Origin: Nemertoderma westbladi
Lineage: Eukaryota > Xenacoelomorpha > Nemertodermatida > Nemertodermatidae
DNA: 37,746 nucleotides
Reading direction: 5' to 3'
NCBI GenBank assembly: GCA_032718475.1
Contig: JAUCBJ010002166.1
Span: 1 to 37,746 of the forward strand
The notes below the pieces were generated by a model. It saw nothing but the letters and a program-made list of their open reading frames with translations, did no database searches and was not told the DNA's origin. The number at the start of each line of letters is the position of its first letter. The stretch's first letter is position 1. Both the position numbers and the translations under genes were made by a program. Positions 1 to 10,766 of the stretch are shown piece after piece.

Positions 1-272
1 CCCCCCCTCACCACCACCCCCTCACCACACCCCCCTTACCACCCCCCCCCTCACCACCCCCCCCTCACCACCCCCCCTCACCACCCCCCCTCACCACCCC
101 CCCCTCACCACCCCCCCCCTCACCACCACCCCCTCACCACCCCCCCCTCACCAACACCCCTCACCACCCCCCCTCACCACCACCCCCTCACACCACCCCC
201 CTCACCACCCCCCCCCTCACCACCCCCCCCCCTCACCACCCCCCCCCCCCCTCACCACCCCCCCCTCACCAC
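1..272. repeat. C-rich minisatellite, unit about CCCCCCCTCACCAC
   Basis: Tandem copies of a C-run followed by TCACCAC fill this stretch, with the C-run varying from about 4 to 13 bases and a few CACCACCACC variants. The array starts at the window edge, so its full length is unknown. It lies about 630 bp beyond the predicted SPATA7 poly(A) signal and has no coding potential. C-runs of this kind are prone to assembly length errors. Confidence 0.95.
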
Positions 273-899
273 ATCATCAATATTTGATATGAAAATTAAC
301 TTTCCCTCCTAAATCTTGAATAAGGACAGTAAAGGAAGTAATTAATACAGTACTTCTGTTATTGATACTAATATTGATTACTTTAACTAGTTGCTATGGA
401 AACTCGCACGGAGTTTTTCAAGAGTCATTTTTCTGTCGCGGTTTATATTATTTAATAGTAATTTATTTTTTTTTAACCCAGCCTCGTTTGATATTTCATA
501 TAAAATAGTGCCTTCGATAAAAAGTTTTCAAATTTTACTCCCTTGTCAATAGTTTGCCGTTGACACACCCGTTGGCATAATTTAACATGTAACTCCACCT
601 TTTGCAATTGCAATTTGGCACCTAACCCTTGAATAACTTTAAAAATTATCGGAGATTCTTTGAATTAGAAATATTTAACATTTTTTATGATGTTGATCTT
701 TAACCAGTATTGTGTTAGCTTTATTAATACCAAGGAAAATAGAAAATCAGTTATAAACGAAACACAGGCTTATTTAATTGGTATCTCGTGTTGCACATTA
801 GTACTATTCATATGACACGACGAATCCAAAAAATACTAAGTGGTAGTAATTATTATAACATATTATTCACCAAATAAATTATGACACATTCGAATTGCC
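273..899. other. AT-rich stretch downstream of SPATA7
   Basis: This is unique-looking AT-rich sequence between the C-rich minisatellite and the SPATA7 poly(A) signal. I see no exon, RNA gene or repeat that I can support. Confidence 0.5.
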
Positions 900-905
900 T
901 TTATT
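900..905 (-). promoter_or_regulatory. poly(A) signal AATAAA of SPATA7
   Basis: AATAAA on the minus strand lies 18 bases after the SPATA7 stop codon (926-924). If used, cleavage would fall near 880-890, giving an unusually short 3' UTR of about 35-45 nt. Confidence 0.6.
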
Positions 906-923
906 ATTGAGTTGTGTTGAAGT

Positions 924-1070
924 TTAAGCAATCTGTTGCTTTAGTTGTTTCAGCATTCGTCTCATCTTGTTCTCATCTAGTCGATGACATTGTCTGTCGA
1001 TGTGAACCTCGAACAATGCTGCCATAGCGCCGCTGTCCACAATGTCTTTATTCATCATATCAATAGTTAC
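924..1070 (-). CDS. SPATA7: SPATA7 exon 4, last coding exon (residues 322-369)
   Basis: The acceptor TTTACAG|G at 1071/1070 opens 48 codons and a TAA. The exon begins VTIDMMNKDI and contains LDENKMRRMLKQLK, aligning with the VTDEILKLG...LEEEKMRHLL part of vertebrate SPATA7. It lies on the far side of the 30-bp satellite, 6345 bp from exon 3. Confidence 0.82.
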   Translation of the reverse strand, partial: VTIDMMNKDIVDSGAMAALFEVHIDRQCHRLDENKMRRMLKQLKQQIA

Positions 1071-4000
1071 CTGTAAATTATACATTTTAAGCTCCATGAC
1101 TAATTTAAAGTCTGCAGAGGCTCGTACTATTGTACTTTTTTAGAAATAACTTAATGGGGTTTACAGTAGGCCTAGGTTTAAGTCTATAGAAAAGATTTTT
1201 CTCAATAAGAGTTCTCAAAAAGTAAAAATTTCGAAACTATATCTAAATCACAAACGACAATAATTATTGATTGATTAAAAAAACAAATATTCTTAATTCC
1301 GTTTTTTTAAAGATACTTAGAGTCACCGGTAGGAGAGGTATTCCATTTAATTTCATTGTGCTTTCCCATGTGTTAGCAATCTGATTTCATATTGGCTTCG
1401 AACTTGACGCAACTGGTTATGTAACTTGAACGTTCGTTATTTTGTGTAAGTAACAAGGACGACCTGCATTCCCATTCGCTATTTAACTTAGACCTGCTTT
1501 CCTATTCGCTATGTAACTTAGACCTGCTTTCCTATTCGCTATTTAACTTAGACCTGCTTTACTATTCGCTATTTAACTTAGACCTGCCCTGCATTCCCAT
1601 TCGCTATTTAACTTAGACCTGCTTTACTATTCGCTATGTAACTTAGACCTGCATTCCTATTCGCTATGTAACTTAGACCTGCTTTCCTATTCGCTATTTA
1701 ACTTAGACCTGCTTTCCTATTCGCTATTTAACTTAGACCTGCATTCCCATTCGCTATTTAACTTAGACCTGCTAGACCTGCTTTACTATTCGCTATTTAA
1801 CTTAGACCTGCATTCCCATTCGCTATTTAACTTAGACCTGCTTTACTATTCGCTATGTAACTTAGACCTGCATTCCTATTCGCTATGTAACTTAGACCTG
1901 CTTTCCTATTCGCTATTTAACTTAGACCTGCTTTCCTATTCGCTATTTAACTTAGACCTGCATTCCCATTCGCTATTTAACTTAGACCTGCTTTACTATT
2001 CGCTATTTAACTTAGACCTGCATTCCCATTCGCTATTTAACTTAGACCTGCTTTACTATTCGCTATGTAACTTAGACCTGCATTCCTATTCGCTATGTAA
2101 CTTAGACCTGCTTTCCTATTCGCTAATTAACTTAGACCTGCTTTACTATTCGCTATTTAACTTAGACCTGCATTCCCATTCGCTATTTAACTTAGACCTG
2201 CTTTACTATTCGCTATTTAATTTAGACCTGCATTCACATTCGCTATTTAACTTAGACCAGCTTTACTATTCGCTATTTAACGTAGACCTGCTTTCCTATT
2301 CGCTAATTAACTTAGACCTGCTTTACTATTCGCTATTTAACTTAGACCTGCATTCCCATTCGCTATTTAACTTAGACCTGCTTTACTATTCGCTATTTAA
2401 CTTAGACCTGCATTCCCATTCGCTATTTAACTTAGACCTGCTTTACTATTCGCTATTTAACTTAGACCTGCTTTACTATTCGCTATTTAACTTAGACCTG
2501 CATTCCCATTCGCTATTTAACTTAGACCTGCTTTACTATTCGCTATTTAACTTAGACCTGCATTCCCATTCGCTATTTAACTTATACCTGCTTTACTATT
2601 GGCTATTTAACTTAGACCTGCTTTCCTATTCGCTATTTAACTTAGACCTGCATTCCTATTCGCTATTTAACTTAGACCTGCTTTACTATTCGCTATTTAA
2701 CTTAGACCTGCTTTACTATTCGCTAATTAACTTAGACCTGCTAGACCTGCTTTACTATTCGCTATTTAACTTAGACCTGCTTTACTATTCGCTATTTAAC
2801 TTAGACCTGCTTTACTATTCGCTATTTAACTTAGACCTGCTTTACTATTCGCTATTTAACTTAGACCTGCTAGACCTGCTTTACTATTCGCTATTTAACT
2901 TAGACCTGCTTTACTATTCGCTATTTAACTTAGACCTGCATTCCCATTCGCTATTTAACTTAGACCTGCTTTACTATTCGCTATTTAACTTAGACCTGCA
3001 TTCCCATTCGCTATTTAACTTAGACCTGCTAGACCTGCTTTCCTATTCGCTATTTAACTTAGACCTGCATTCCCATTCGCTATTTAACTTAGACCTGCTT
3101 TCCTATTCGCTATTTAACTTAGACCTGCTAGACCTGCTTTACTATTCGCTATTTAACTTAGACCTGCTTTACTATTCGCTATTTAACTTAGACCTGCATT
3201 CCCATTCGCTATTTAACTTAGACCTGCTTTACTATTCGCTATTTAACTTAGACCTGCATTCCCATTCGCTATTTAACTTAGACCTGCTAGACCTGCTTTC
3301 CTATTCGCTATTTAACTTAGACCTGCTAGACCTGCTTTACTATTCGCTATTTAACTTAGACCTGCATTCCCATTCGCTATTTAACTTAGACCTGCTTTAC
3401 TATTCGCTATGTAACTTAGACCTGCATTCCTATTCGCTATGTAACTTAGACCTGCTTTACTATTCGCTATTTAACTTAGACCTGCATTCCCATTCGCTAT
3501 TTAACTTAGACCTGCTAGACCTGCTTTCCTATTCGCTATTTAACTTAGACCTGCTAGACCTGCTTTACTATTCGCTATTTAACTTAGACCTGCTTTACTA
3601 TTCGCTATGTAACTTAGACCTGCTTTACTATTCGCTACTTAACTTAGACCTGCATTCCCATTCGCTATTTAACTTAGACCTGCTTTACTATTCGCTATGT
3701 AACTTAGACCTGCATTCCTATTCGCTATGTAACTTAGACCTGCTTTCCTATTCGCTATTTAACTTAGACCTGCTTTCCTATTCGCTATTTAACTTAGACC
3801 TGCATTCCCATTCGCTATTTAACTTAGACCTGCTAGACCTGCTTTACTATTCGCTATTTAACTTAGACCTGCTTTACTATTCGCTATGTAACTTAGACCT
3901 GCATTCCTATTCGCTATGTAACTTAGACCTGCTTTCCTATTCGCTAATTAACTTAGACCTGCTTTACTATTCGCTATTTAACTTAGACCTGCATTCCCAT

Positions 4001-7000
4001 TCGCTATTTAACTTAGACCTGCTTTACTATTCGCTATTTAATTTAGACCTGCATTCCCATTCGCTATTTAACTTAGACCAGCTTTACTATTCGCTATTTA
4101 ACGTAGACCTGCTTTCCTATTCGCTAATTAACTTAGACCTGCTTTACTATTCGCTATTTAACTTAGACCTGCATTCCCATTCGCTATTTAACTTAGACCT
4201 GCTTTACTATTCGCTATTTAACTTAGACCTGCATTCCCATTCGCTATTTAACTTAGACCTGCTTTACTATTCGCTATTTAACTTAGACCTGCTTTACTAT
4301 TCGCTATTTAACTTAGACCTGCATTCCCATTCGCTATTTAACTTAGACCTGCTTTACTATTCGCTATTTAACTTAGACCTGCATTCCCATTCGCTATTTA
4401 ACTTATACCTGCTTTACTATTGGCTATTTAACTTAGACCTACTTTCCTATTCGCTATTTAACTTAGACCTGCATTCCTATTCGCTATTTAACTTAGACCT
4501 GCTTTACTATTCGCTATTTAACTTAGACCTGCTTTCCTATTCGCTATTTAACTTAGACCTGCATTCCCATTCGCTATTTAACTTAGACCTGCATTCCCAT
4601 TCGCTATTTAACTTAGACCTGCTTTACTATTCGCTATTTAACTTAGACCTGCTTTACTATTCGCTATTTAACTTAGACCTGCATTCCCATTCGCTATTTA
4701 ACTTAGACCTGCTTTACTATTCGCTATTTAACTTAGACCTGCATTCCCATTCGCTATTTAACTTATACCTGCTTTACTATTCGCTATTTAACTTAGACCT
4801 GCTTTACTATTCGCTATGTAACTTAGACCTGCTTTACTATTCGCTGTTTAACTTAGACTTTCTTTACCATTCGCTATGTAACTTAGACCAGCATTCCTAT
4901 TCGCTATGTAACTTAGACCTGCTTTACTATTCGCTATTTAACTTAGACCTGCATTCCCATTCGCTATTTAACTTAGACCTGCTTTACTATTCGCTATTTA
5001 ACTTAGACCTGCATTCCCATTCGCTATTTAACTTATACCTGCTTTACTATTCGCTATTTAACTTAGACCTGCTTTACTATTCGCTATTTAACTTAGACCT
5101 GCTTTACTATTCGCTATTTAACTTAGACCTGCTTTCCTATTCGCTATTTAACTTAGACCTGCATTCCCATTCGCTATTTAACTTAGACCTGCATTCCCAT
5201 TCGCTATTTAACTTAGACCTGCTTTACTATTCGCTATTTAACTTAGACCTGCTTTACTATTCGCTATTTAACTTAGACCTGCATTCCCATTCGCTATTTA
5301 ACTTAGACCTGCTTTACTATTCGCTATTTAACTTAGACCTGCATTCCCATTCGCTATTTAACTTATACCTGCTTTACTATTCGCTATTTAACTTAGACCT
5401 GCATTCCCATTCGCTATTTAACTTAGACCTGCTTTACTATTCGCTATTTAAGGTAGACCTGCTTTCCTATTCGCTATTTAACTTAGACCTGCTTTACTAT
5501 TCGCTATTTAACTTAGACCTGCATTCCCATTCGCTATTTAACTTATACCTGCTTTACTATTCGCTATTTAACTTAGACCTGCTTTACTATTCGCTAATTA
5601 ACTTAGACCTGCATTCCCATTCGCTATTTAACTTAGACCTGCTTTACTATTCGCTATGTAACTTAGACCAGCATTCCTATTCGCTATGTAACTTAGACCT
5701 GCTTTACTATTCGCTATTTAACTTAGACCTGCTTTACTAATCGCTATTTAACTTAGACCTGCTTTCCTATTCGCTATTTAACTTAGACCTGCATTCCCAT
5801 TCGCTATTTAACTTATACCTGCTTTCCTATTCGCTATTTAACTTAGACCTGCATTCCCATTCGCTATTTAACTTATACCTGCTTTCCTATTCGCTATTTA
5901 ACTTAGACCTGCTTTACTATTCGCTACTTAACTTAGACCTGCATTCCCATTCGCTATTTAACTTAGACCTGCTTTACTATTCGCTATTTAACTTAGACCT
6001 GCTTTACTAATCGCTATTTAACTTAGACCTGCTTTCCTATTCGCTATTTAACTTAGACCTGCATTCCCATTCGCTATTTAACTTATACCTGCTTTCCTAT
6101 TCGCTATTTAACTTAGACCTGCTTTACTATTCGCTACTTAACTTAGACCTGCATTCCCATTCGCTATTTAACTTAGACCTGCTTTACTATTGGCTATTTA
6201 ACTTAGACCTGCTTTCCTATTCGCTATTTAACTTAGACCTGCTTTACTATTCGCTATTTAACTTAGACCTGCTTTACTAATCGCTATTTAACTTAGACCT
6301 GCTTTCCTATTCGCTATTTAACTTAGACCTGCATTCCCATTCGCTATTTAACTTATACCTGCTTTCCTATTCGCTATTTAACTTAGACCTGCTTTACTAT
6401 TCGCTATTTAACTTAGACCTGCTTTACTAATCGCTATTTAACTTAGACCTGCTTTCCTATTCGCTATTTAACTTAGACCTGCATTCCCATTCGCTATTTA
6501 ACTTATACCTGCTTTCCTATTCGCTATTTAACTTAGACCTGCTTTACTATTCGCTACTTAACTTAGACCTGCATTCCCATTCGCTATTTAACTTAGACCT
6601 GCTTTACTATTCGCTATTTAACTTAGACCTGCTTTCCTATTCGCTATTTAACTTATACCTGCTTTACTATTGGCTATTTAACTTAGACCTGCTTTCCTAT
6701 TCGCTATTTAACTTAGACCTGCATTCCTATTCGCTATTTAACTTAGACCTGCTTTACTATTCGCTATTTAACTTAGACCTGCTTTCCTATTCGCTATTTA
6801 ACTTAGACCTGCTAGACCTGCTTTACTATTCGCTATTTAACTTAGACCTGCTTTACTATTCGCTAATTAACTTAGACCTGCTTTACTATTCGCTATTTAA
6901 CTTATACCTGCTTTACTATTCGCTAATTAACTTAGACCTGCTTTACTATTCGCTATTTAACTTATACCTGCTTTACTATTCGCTAATTAACTTAGACCTG

Positions 7001-9269
7001 CTTTACTATTCGCTATGTAACTTAGACCTGCATTCCTATTCGCTATGTAACTTAGACCTGCTTTACTATTCGCTATTTAACTTATACCTGCTTTACTATT
7101 CGCTAATTAACTTAGACCTGCTTTACTATTCGCTATTTAACTTAGACCTGCTAGACCTGCATTCCCATTCGCTATTTAACTTAGACCTGCTTTCCTATTC
7201 GCTATGTAACTTAGACCTGCTTTACTATTCGCTATTTAACTTAGACCTGCTAGACCTGCATTCCCATTCGCTATTTAACTTAGACCTGCTTTCCTATTCG
7301 CTATGTAACTTAGACCTGCTTTACTATTCGCTATTTAACTTAGACCTGCTTTCCTATTCGCTATGTAACTTAGAACTGCTTTCCATTTACTTTAATAATT
7401 ATAAGTAAGTCTCACATCGCTTAGGAAACTCAAGTATTTCATTTCCTCTTCTTCTGCTTCTAATTTCTCTGTCGTCTGGGACCTGGATTCGCGACGCACA
7501 CTCCGTAGCAACCGCTCTGATTGGTTGCTATCGATACTCCGAGTGGATTGGGGTCCGCTGTCAAAATAAATAAAAATTAATTAATTAATATTTCGTATTG
7601 TTCCACTCAAGTACATAAACAATAATATCAATGTTCTCGTGTTTTAAGTGAAGGCCATTTTTCATGATCTATCTTCGCGTTATATTTTCCGGCACTCACA
7701 ATTCCCTATGCTTCCTTCGCAGTGAACACATTTCCTTACCGGTATATATTAGCTGTGTTTTTCGCTTGTTTTTGCAACCATTTCTGGTGATCTGCGTCTC
7801 GTTCTATAGGCAACGGAGATATGTCCCGGTATCCGGATCTGTGACGGGGGCTGGGGTCTATGTAGCCGGATCTGTGGCGGGTACTGGGGTCTATGTAGCC
7901 GGATCTGTGAGGGGGACTGGGGTCTTTGTAGCCCGATCTGTGAGCGGGGCTAATGTCCCTGTACCCGCCCATTCTGTGTGTAGACGGCGGGCTGTAATAA
8001 TCTGGCATGGTACGCAGTTTAGAGACGGCGTATTTCCCGGATCTCAAGGTCATCGGCGTAAACGGTTTCTCGGGTTTGTTGAAGAAGTCCTCGTGTGTGT
8101 CCAATAGGTCCCCTTCGCAGGGTCGCTGCGACGGCTGGTCGGGGGAGGTCTGTCTGTAGCGAAGCCCCTGCCCTGAGGGTATCCGCTGCCTCGAGATTCG
8201 CTCGTCCCGTAATTGCTCGCCGTAGAATGCCTCCCGTCGTTGTTTAGCTATCTCTCTATCCAGTCTCTCCAGCAGTGTAGCACGTGGGTCACCCTGCGGT
8301 GCGTCGCCGCTAGATGGTGTACGCCGCCTGCGCGTCTGATCCCTCATAGCGTCGCGGCGTTCTTGATCCTTCAGCTTTTGGGATATTCCGATCGGCATAG
8401 ATGTGTCGACCCTGGAGTTGGGAGATGTAATAGGGGATTCATTACAAAATAGTTTAAAATACTTTAGGAAACAAGCGCGAAATCGCGCAAAGGTCCGCGT
8501 CTACTAACGCATTAACTGTCTCCTTGAATGGCTTAATTCCAATCTTACTATAAAAAAAAATCACCGGAATGGGGGGGGGGGGGGGTTGAACACGGTACCT
8601 AGAGATTCCAAGTACCTCGCTCTGCCAACTGAGCCACTGGGGCCGTATCAAGCGTTAATACCAAAACCTAACGAGAAATTAACAACACCAACAACAACAA
8701 CAACCGAGTGAATACTAGAGCTCTCGCTACGCGGACCTAAAAATTATTTAAAAATTGGTTTGTAAGTTGGAAAGAATTGAATAGTTTAGACATTGCTTAT
8801 GATAAAGTAAGTATACTTACTTTGTAAAATTGTTAAAATATTTATTATCATTCATTATAATTATTTACTAAATTCAAATTGTATTTACATCTATATACCG
8901 AAACGTTTTATTTAAAGTTCGATCTCTAATAAGTCAGTAATTTCTTAAAGAAATAAAGAAGTATGTATTACAGTACATGTGCTCTTTTTGAGATTTGTTT
9001 TTTCATTAACAACACCTTTCCATGGCAGTAAATTCCATGGAATAAATATTAAATCTCTTCCCACAACCTCAACCTTATTTTTCCACACATCAGTTTTATA
9101 TAATTTTTGTTGCTCTCTACCTGGGTTTCGCGTTCTCCACTAATAGGATGTGATGGAACATATTCTCTTGGCGTAATAACTGTTCGGTTAGGTTATTGGC
9201 GACGGGAGCGAACGGGCTGCTCTTGGTCAACATGGTCCCTCGGAAGGGAGACTCCATAAGCGAAGTCAT
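924..9269 (-). CDS. SPATA7: SPATA7 homologue, four coding exons, 369 aa, complete
   Basis: In vertebrates SPATA7 is a ciliary protein of the photoreceptor connecting cilium/transition zone. The model joins 9269-9121, 8411-7740, 7557-7416 and 1070-924 (1110 nt). All introns are GT-AG and the phases (2, 2, 0) fit without a frameshift. Recognised SPATA7 blocks, in order, are: an N-terminal FRGTMLTKSSPF-type segment (vertebrate FKGHLSTKSNAF); DQERRDA (DQQRREK); GDLLDTHEDFF plus PFTP and YYSPP at about residues 150-192; EEEMKYLSFLSDV spanning exons 3/4 (EEELLYLSFIEDV); and a C-terminal LDENKMRRML block. An in-frame TAG lies 18 nt upstream of the chosen ATG; a second ATG follows four codons later. 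At 369 aa it is much shorter than the roughly 600-aa human protein, mainly by loss of the acidic C-terminal tail. The family identification comes from remembered family motifs, not from a search. Confidence 0.88.
1071..1460. other. non-satellite part of SPATA7 intron 3
   Basis: AT-rich intron sequence between exon 4 and the satellite. Around 1400-1460 there are degenerate fragments resembling the 30-bp unit (TATGTAACTTGAACGTTCG), probably the eroded edge of the array. Nothing else is visible. Confidence 0.5.
1461..7384. repeat. 30-bp satellite array inside SPATA7 intron 3
   Basis: About 195 tandem copies of a 30-bp unit of the form GACCTGC, then TTTAC or ATTCC, then TATTCGCTATTTAACTTA. Common variant sites are the two positions after GACCTGC, TTTACT/TTTCCT/ATTCCC, and CTATTTAA/CTATGTAA/CTAATTAA. 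Some units are preceded by a 9-bp partial unit GACCTGCTA. From about 3840 to 6800 there are no indels, so two units fill each 60 bp exactly. Rare variants (TTGGCTATTT, ACGTAGACC, TTTACTAATCG) recur at fixed offsets, showing large internal duplications. Stops occur in the frames I read; I see no coding role. Confidence 0.97.
7416..7557 (-). CDS. SPATA7: SPATA7 exon 3 (residues 275-321)
   Basis: The acceptor TTTTGACAG|C at 7558/7557 supplies the base that completes the split CG|C arginine codon. The donor GAT|GTGAGA is at 7416/7415. The exon ends with an acidic EAEEEE run followed by KYLSFLSD, the counterpart of the vertebrate EEELLYLSFIED block. It ends in phase 0, exactly as exon 4 needs. Confidence 0.82.
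7740..8411 (-). CDS. SPATA7: SPATA7 exon 2 (residues 50-274)
   Basis: The acceptor CTCCAG|G at 8412/8411 follows a C/T-rich tract and the donor CCG|GTAAGG at 7740/7739 is close to consensus. The exon carries the diagnostic GDLLD...PFTP...YYSPP core (residues about 150-192), then a run of five HRSGY-type 11-residue repeats. The unspliced frame would stop at TAA inside the donor (7738-7736), which is why it can be mistaken for a stand-alone 220-aa gene starting at the internal Met 55. Confidence 0.87.
7814..7978 (-). repeat. 33-bp coding repeat in SPATA7 exon 2
   Basis: Five tandem copies of an 11-residue unit, HRSGYxDxSPx (the first copy is 12 residues, HRMGGYRDISPA). The unit is basic and aromatic and follows the conserved YYSPP block. 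I do not recall such repeats in vertebrate SPATA7, so this is probably a lineage-specific coding minisatellite expansion. Confidence 0.85.
8571..8645 (-). repeat. tRNA-derived SINE-like head in SPATA7 intron 1
   Basis: On the minus strand, GTGGCTCAGTTGGCAGAGC (box A) and GGTACCGTGTTCAACCC (box B) are spaced as in a tRNA, and GGCCCCA resembles an acceptor stem 5' half. The 3' acceptor half is replaced by a run of 15 C (8585-8571), then CATTCCGGTGA and a T-run, as in a SINE head-to-body junction. It is therefore not called as a functional tRNA gene. It is in the same orientation as SPATA7. Confidence 0.6.
9121..9269 (-). CDS. SPATA7: SPATA7 exon 1 (residues 1-49 plus 2 nt)
   Basis: ATG at 9269-9267 opens a frame that meets a donor AG|GTAGAG at 9121/9120. 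The peptide contains PFRGTMLTKSSPF and a helix ending in LLVENAKP, matching the start of SPATA7. The exon is too short to stand out as an open reading frame and was found by homology to the N-terminal block. Phase 2 at the donor is completed by the first G of exon 2. Confidence 0.82.
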
Positions 9270-10283
9270 TCCGTGATGTTTCTTCTAGATAATCGTAATG
9301 TTTAATATAAATACGGTAAAAAACTGCTTTACAACCCTTGAACGAGGTACCTTACAGTAGAACTGAAATGATAGACATCATACACCGTAGGACTGCTAAC
9401 CCTAACCAAAATAATAAACCAAATACTACACAAAACTCGTCAGTGTAGGTCTACGGAAACTACAACATAGACTACAGCTTTGTGCAGTCATGTTTTATTG
9501 TACGTGCCGGTATTTACTTCAGAAACGCTGACCCCAAAACTGATAATATCCGTAAAACGTTAGACCTACTACAGTAAAAAAAAAGTTCAATTTAAAAACT
9601 GCGGGTGTTTGGATTTAATTATTATTAAACAAGTAATGTCGATGCACTGCATAAATAATAAACAAAATATACTAATGAGTTATTGCATCTAACCTGTATT
9701 TTTTATTCATTTAAAATGTTTTTATTTTAATTAAACCGAAATTCTGTATAGTTATGATGTTTTCAGGATGTAGCTGTAGCCTAATATACTTGCCTTTTAT
9801 TTGTTTCCTTTATTTTTTCTTGTTTCGATCGGTTAAACAATGTCACTGTCAAGTAATTCGTTACTAGCAAATCATATCATAAATGTAAAATACCGTAAAT
9901 TAATTATTATATATAAAATTAAATATTGTCAAACGTATATTTACAGTATATACAGTATAATTGTAATTAAAGTCAGATTCACTTGGATTTGGCAGTCGAC
10001 TGAGATACATTGCACGACTGCAGTACGCCCTATTATCCTTACTTTCTTTGCCATCTCTTTATTTATATCGTTGTCAAGGCAACATTTACGATGTATACAT
10101 ACATACAGCAATCCTATTGGATAATTCTTTAGAGTTCCAGCTGCCTAGCTTTATTACCTGTAGTAGGCCTATTGACAGCGCATTCAAATCACTTCTGGTG
10201 ACAATAATATCTGAATGAATCCAAGCCAGCATTATACAGTATCACCATCAAATTTGTAGGAAATAAAGAGGTGGTGTATTTTT
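9270..10283. other. SPATA7 5' flank, no gene seen
   Basis: AT-rich sequence upstream of SPATA7. Around 9403-9430 is one copy of an interspersed AACCAAAAxAATAAAC motif also found near 15035, 27425, 27630 and 27803. I see no convincing promoter motif or exon. Confidence 0.5.
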
Positions 10284-10766
10284 TATTTTTATGTAACCAA
10301 CAAACACTAAATTATACCGTTAGAAACTATTCTACGAATGCTACGCCGTGTTCACTGTGTCAAGTACAATGCACACATATCCAACCAGGCACTATATAAC
10401 ATTGGAGGTGTATCATTGGTTCCCCCAAGCTTGACACTAGAACAAAATCGCCTCCGCTTTGCAGGACATTGCTTTCGCCGTGAGGACCAGCCAGTGCATA
10501 ATCTTGTACTTTGGCAGCCTCGTGGAGTGAATAAGCATGGTGGACAGCCCATGACTTTCTTGAGACGCATCTTTAAAGGACACTCGCCTTGAAGATGCGG
10601 ATGATCTAACAAATGTCATGGGTGATAGGGAGTTGTGGCGGCGCAATTTTGTCAACAAGCCGGCACAGCATTCTTAAAAATGCAGCTGCAATGCACCATG
10701 CCGATCCTAGTAGTAGTAGTATTTTTATGTAACCAACAAACACTAAATGATACCGTTAGAAACTAT
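10284..10766 (+). mobile_element. 5'-truncated LINE fragment with 47-bp target-site duplication
   Basis: The insert (10331-10719) matches the 3' end of the plus-strand LINE at about 35702-36089, including the shared 3' terminus GATCCTAGTAGTAGTAG. It is flanked by a 47-bp direct repeat (10284-10330 and 10720-10766) with one mismatch, a clear target-site duplication. The remaining frame encodes the LINE C-terminus (LRRVHCVKYNAHISNQ...) but is frameshifted by an extra T near 10571-10575. It is dead on arrival because it carries only the 3' end. Confidence 0.92.

Noticed and set aside
1461-7384. CRISPR-like regular array
   Set aside because: Repeats are contiguous with no unique spacers, and the context is an animal intron. 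It is a satellite.
7664-8107. 147-codon plus-strand frame
   Set aside because: It lies antisense over SPATA7 exon 2, and its repeats mirror the 33-bp coding repeat.
8571-8645. Functional tRNA gene
   Set aside because: The acceptor stem 3' half is missing and replaced by a C-run, so the cloverleaf cannot close.
9840-10124. 94-codon plus-strand frame
   Set aside because: AT-rich composition, no motif, no splice signals of note and no conserved neighbour.
10352-10658. Minus-strand 73- and 86-codon frames
   Set aside because: Antisense to the LINE 3' fragment.
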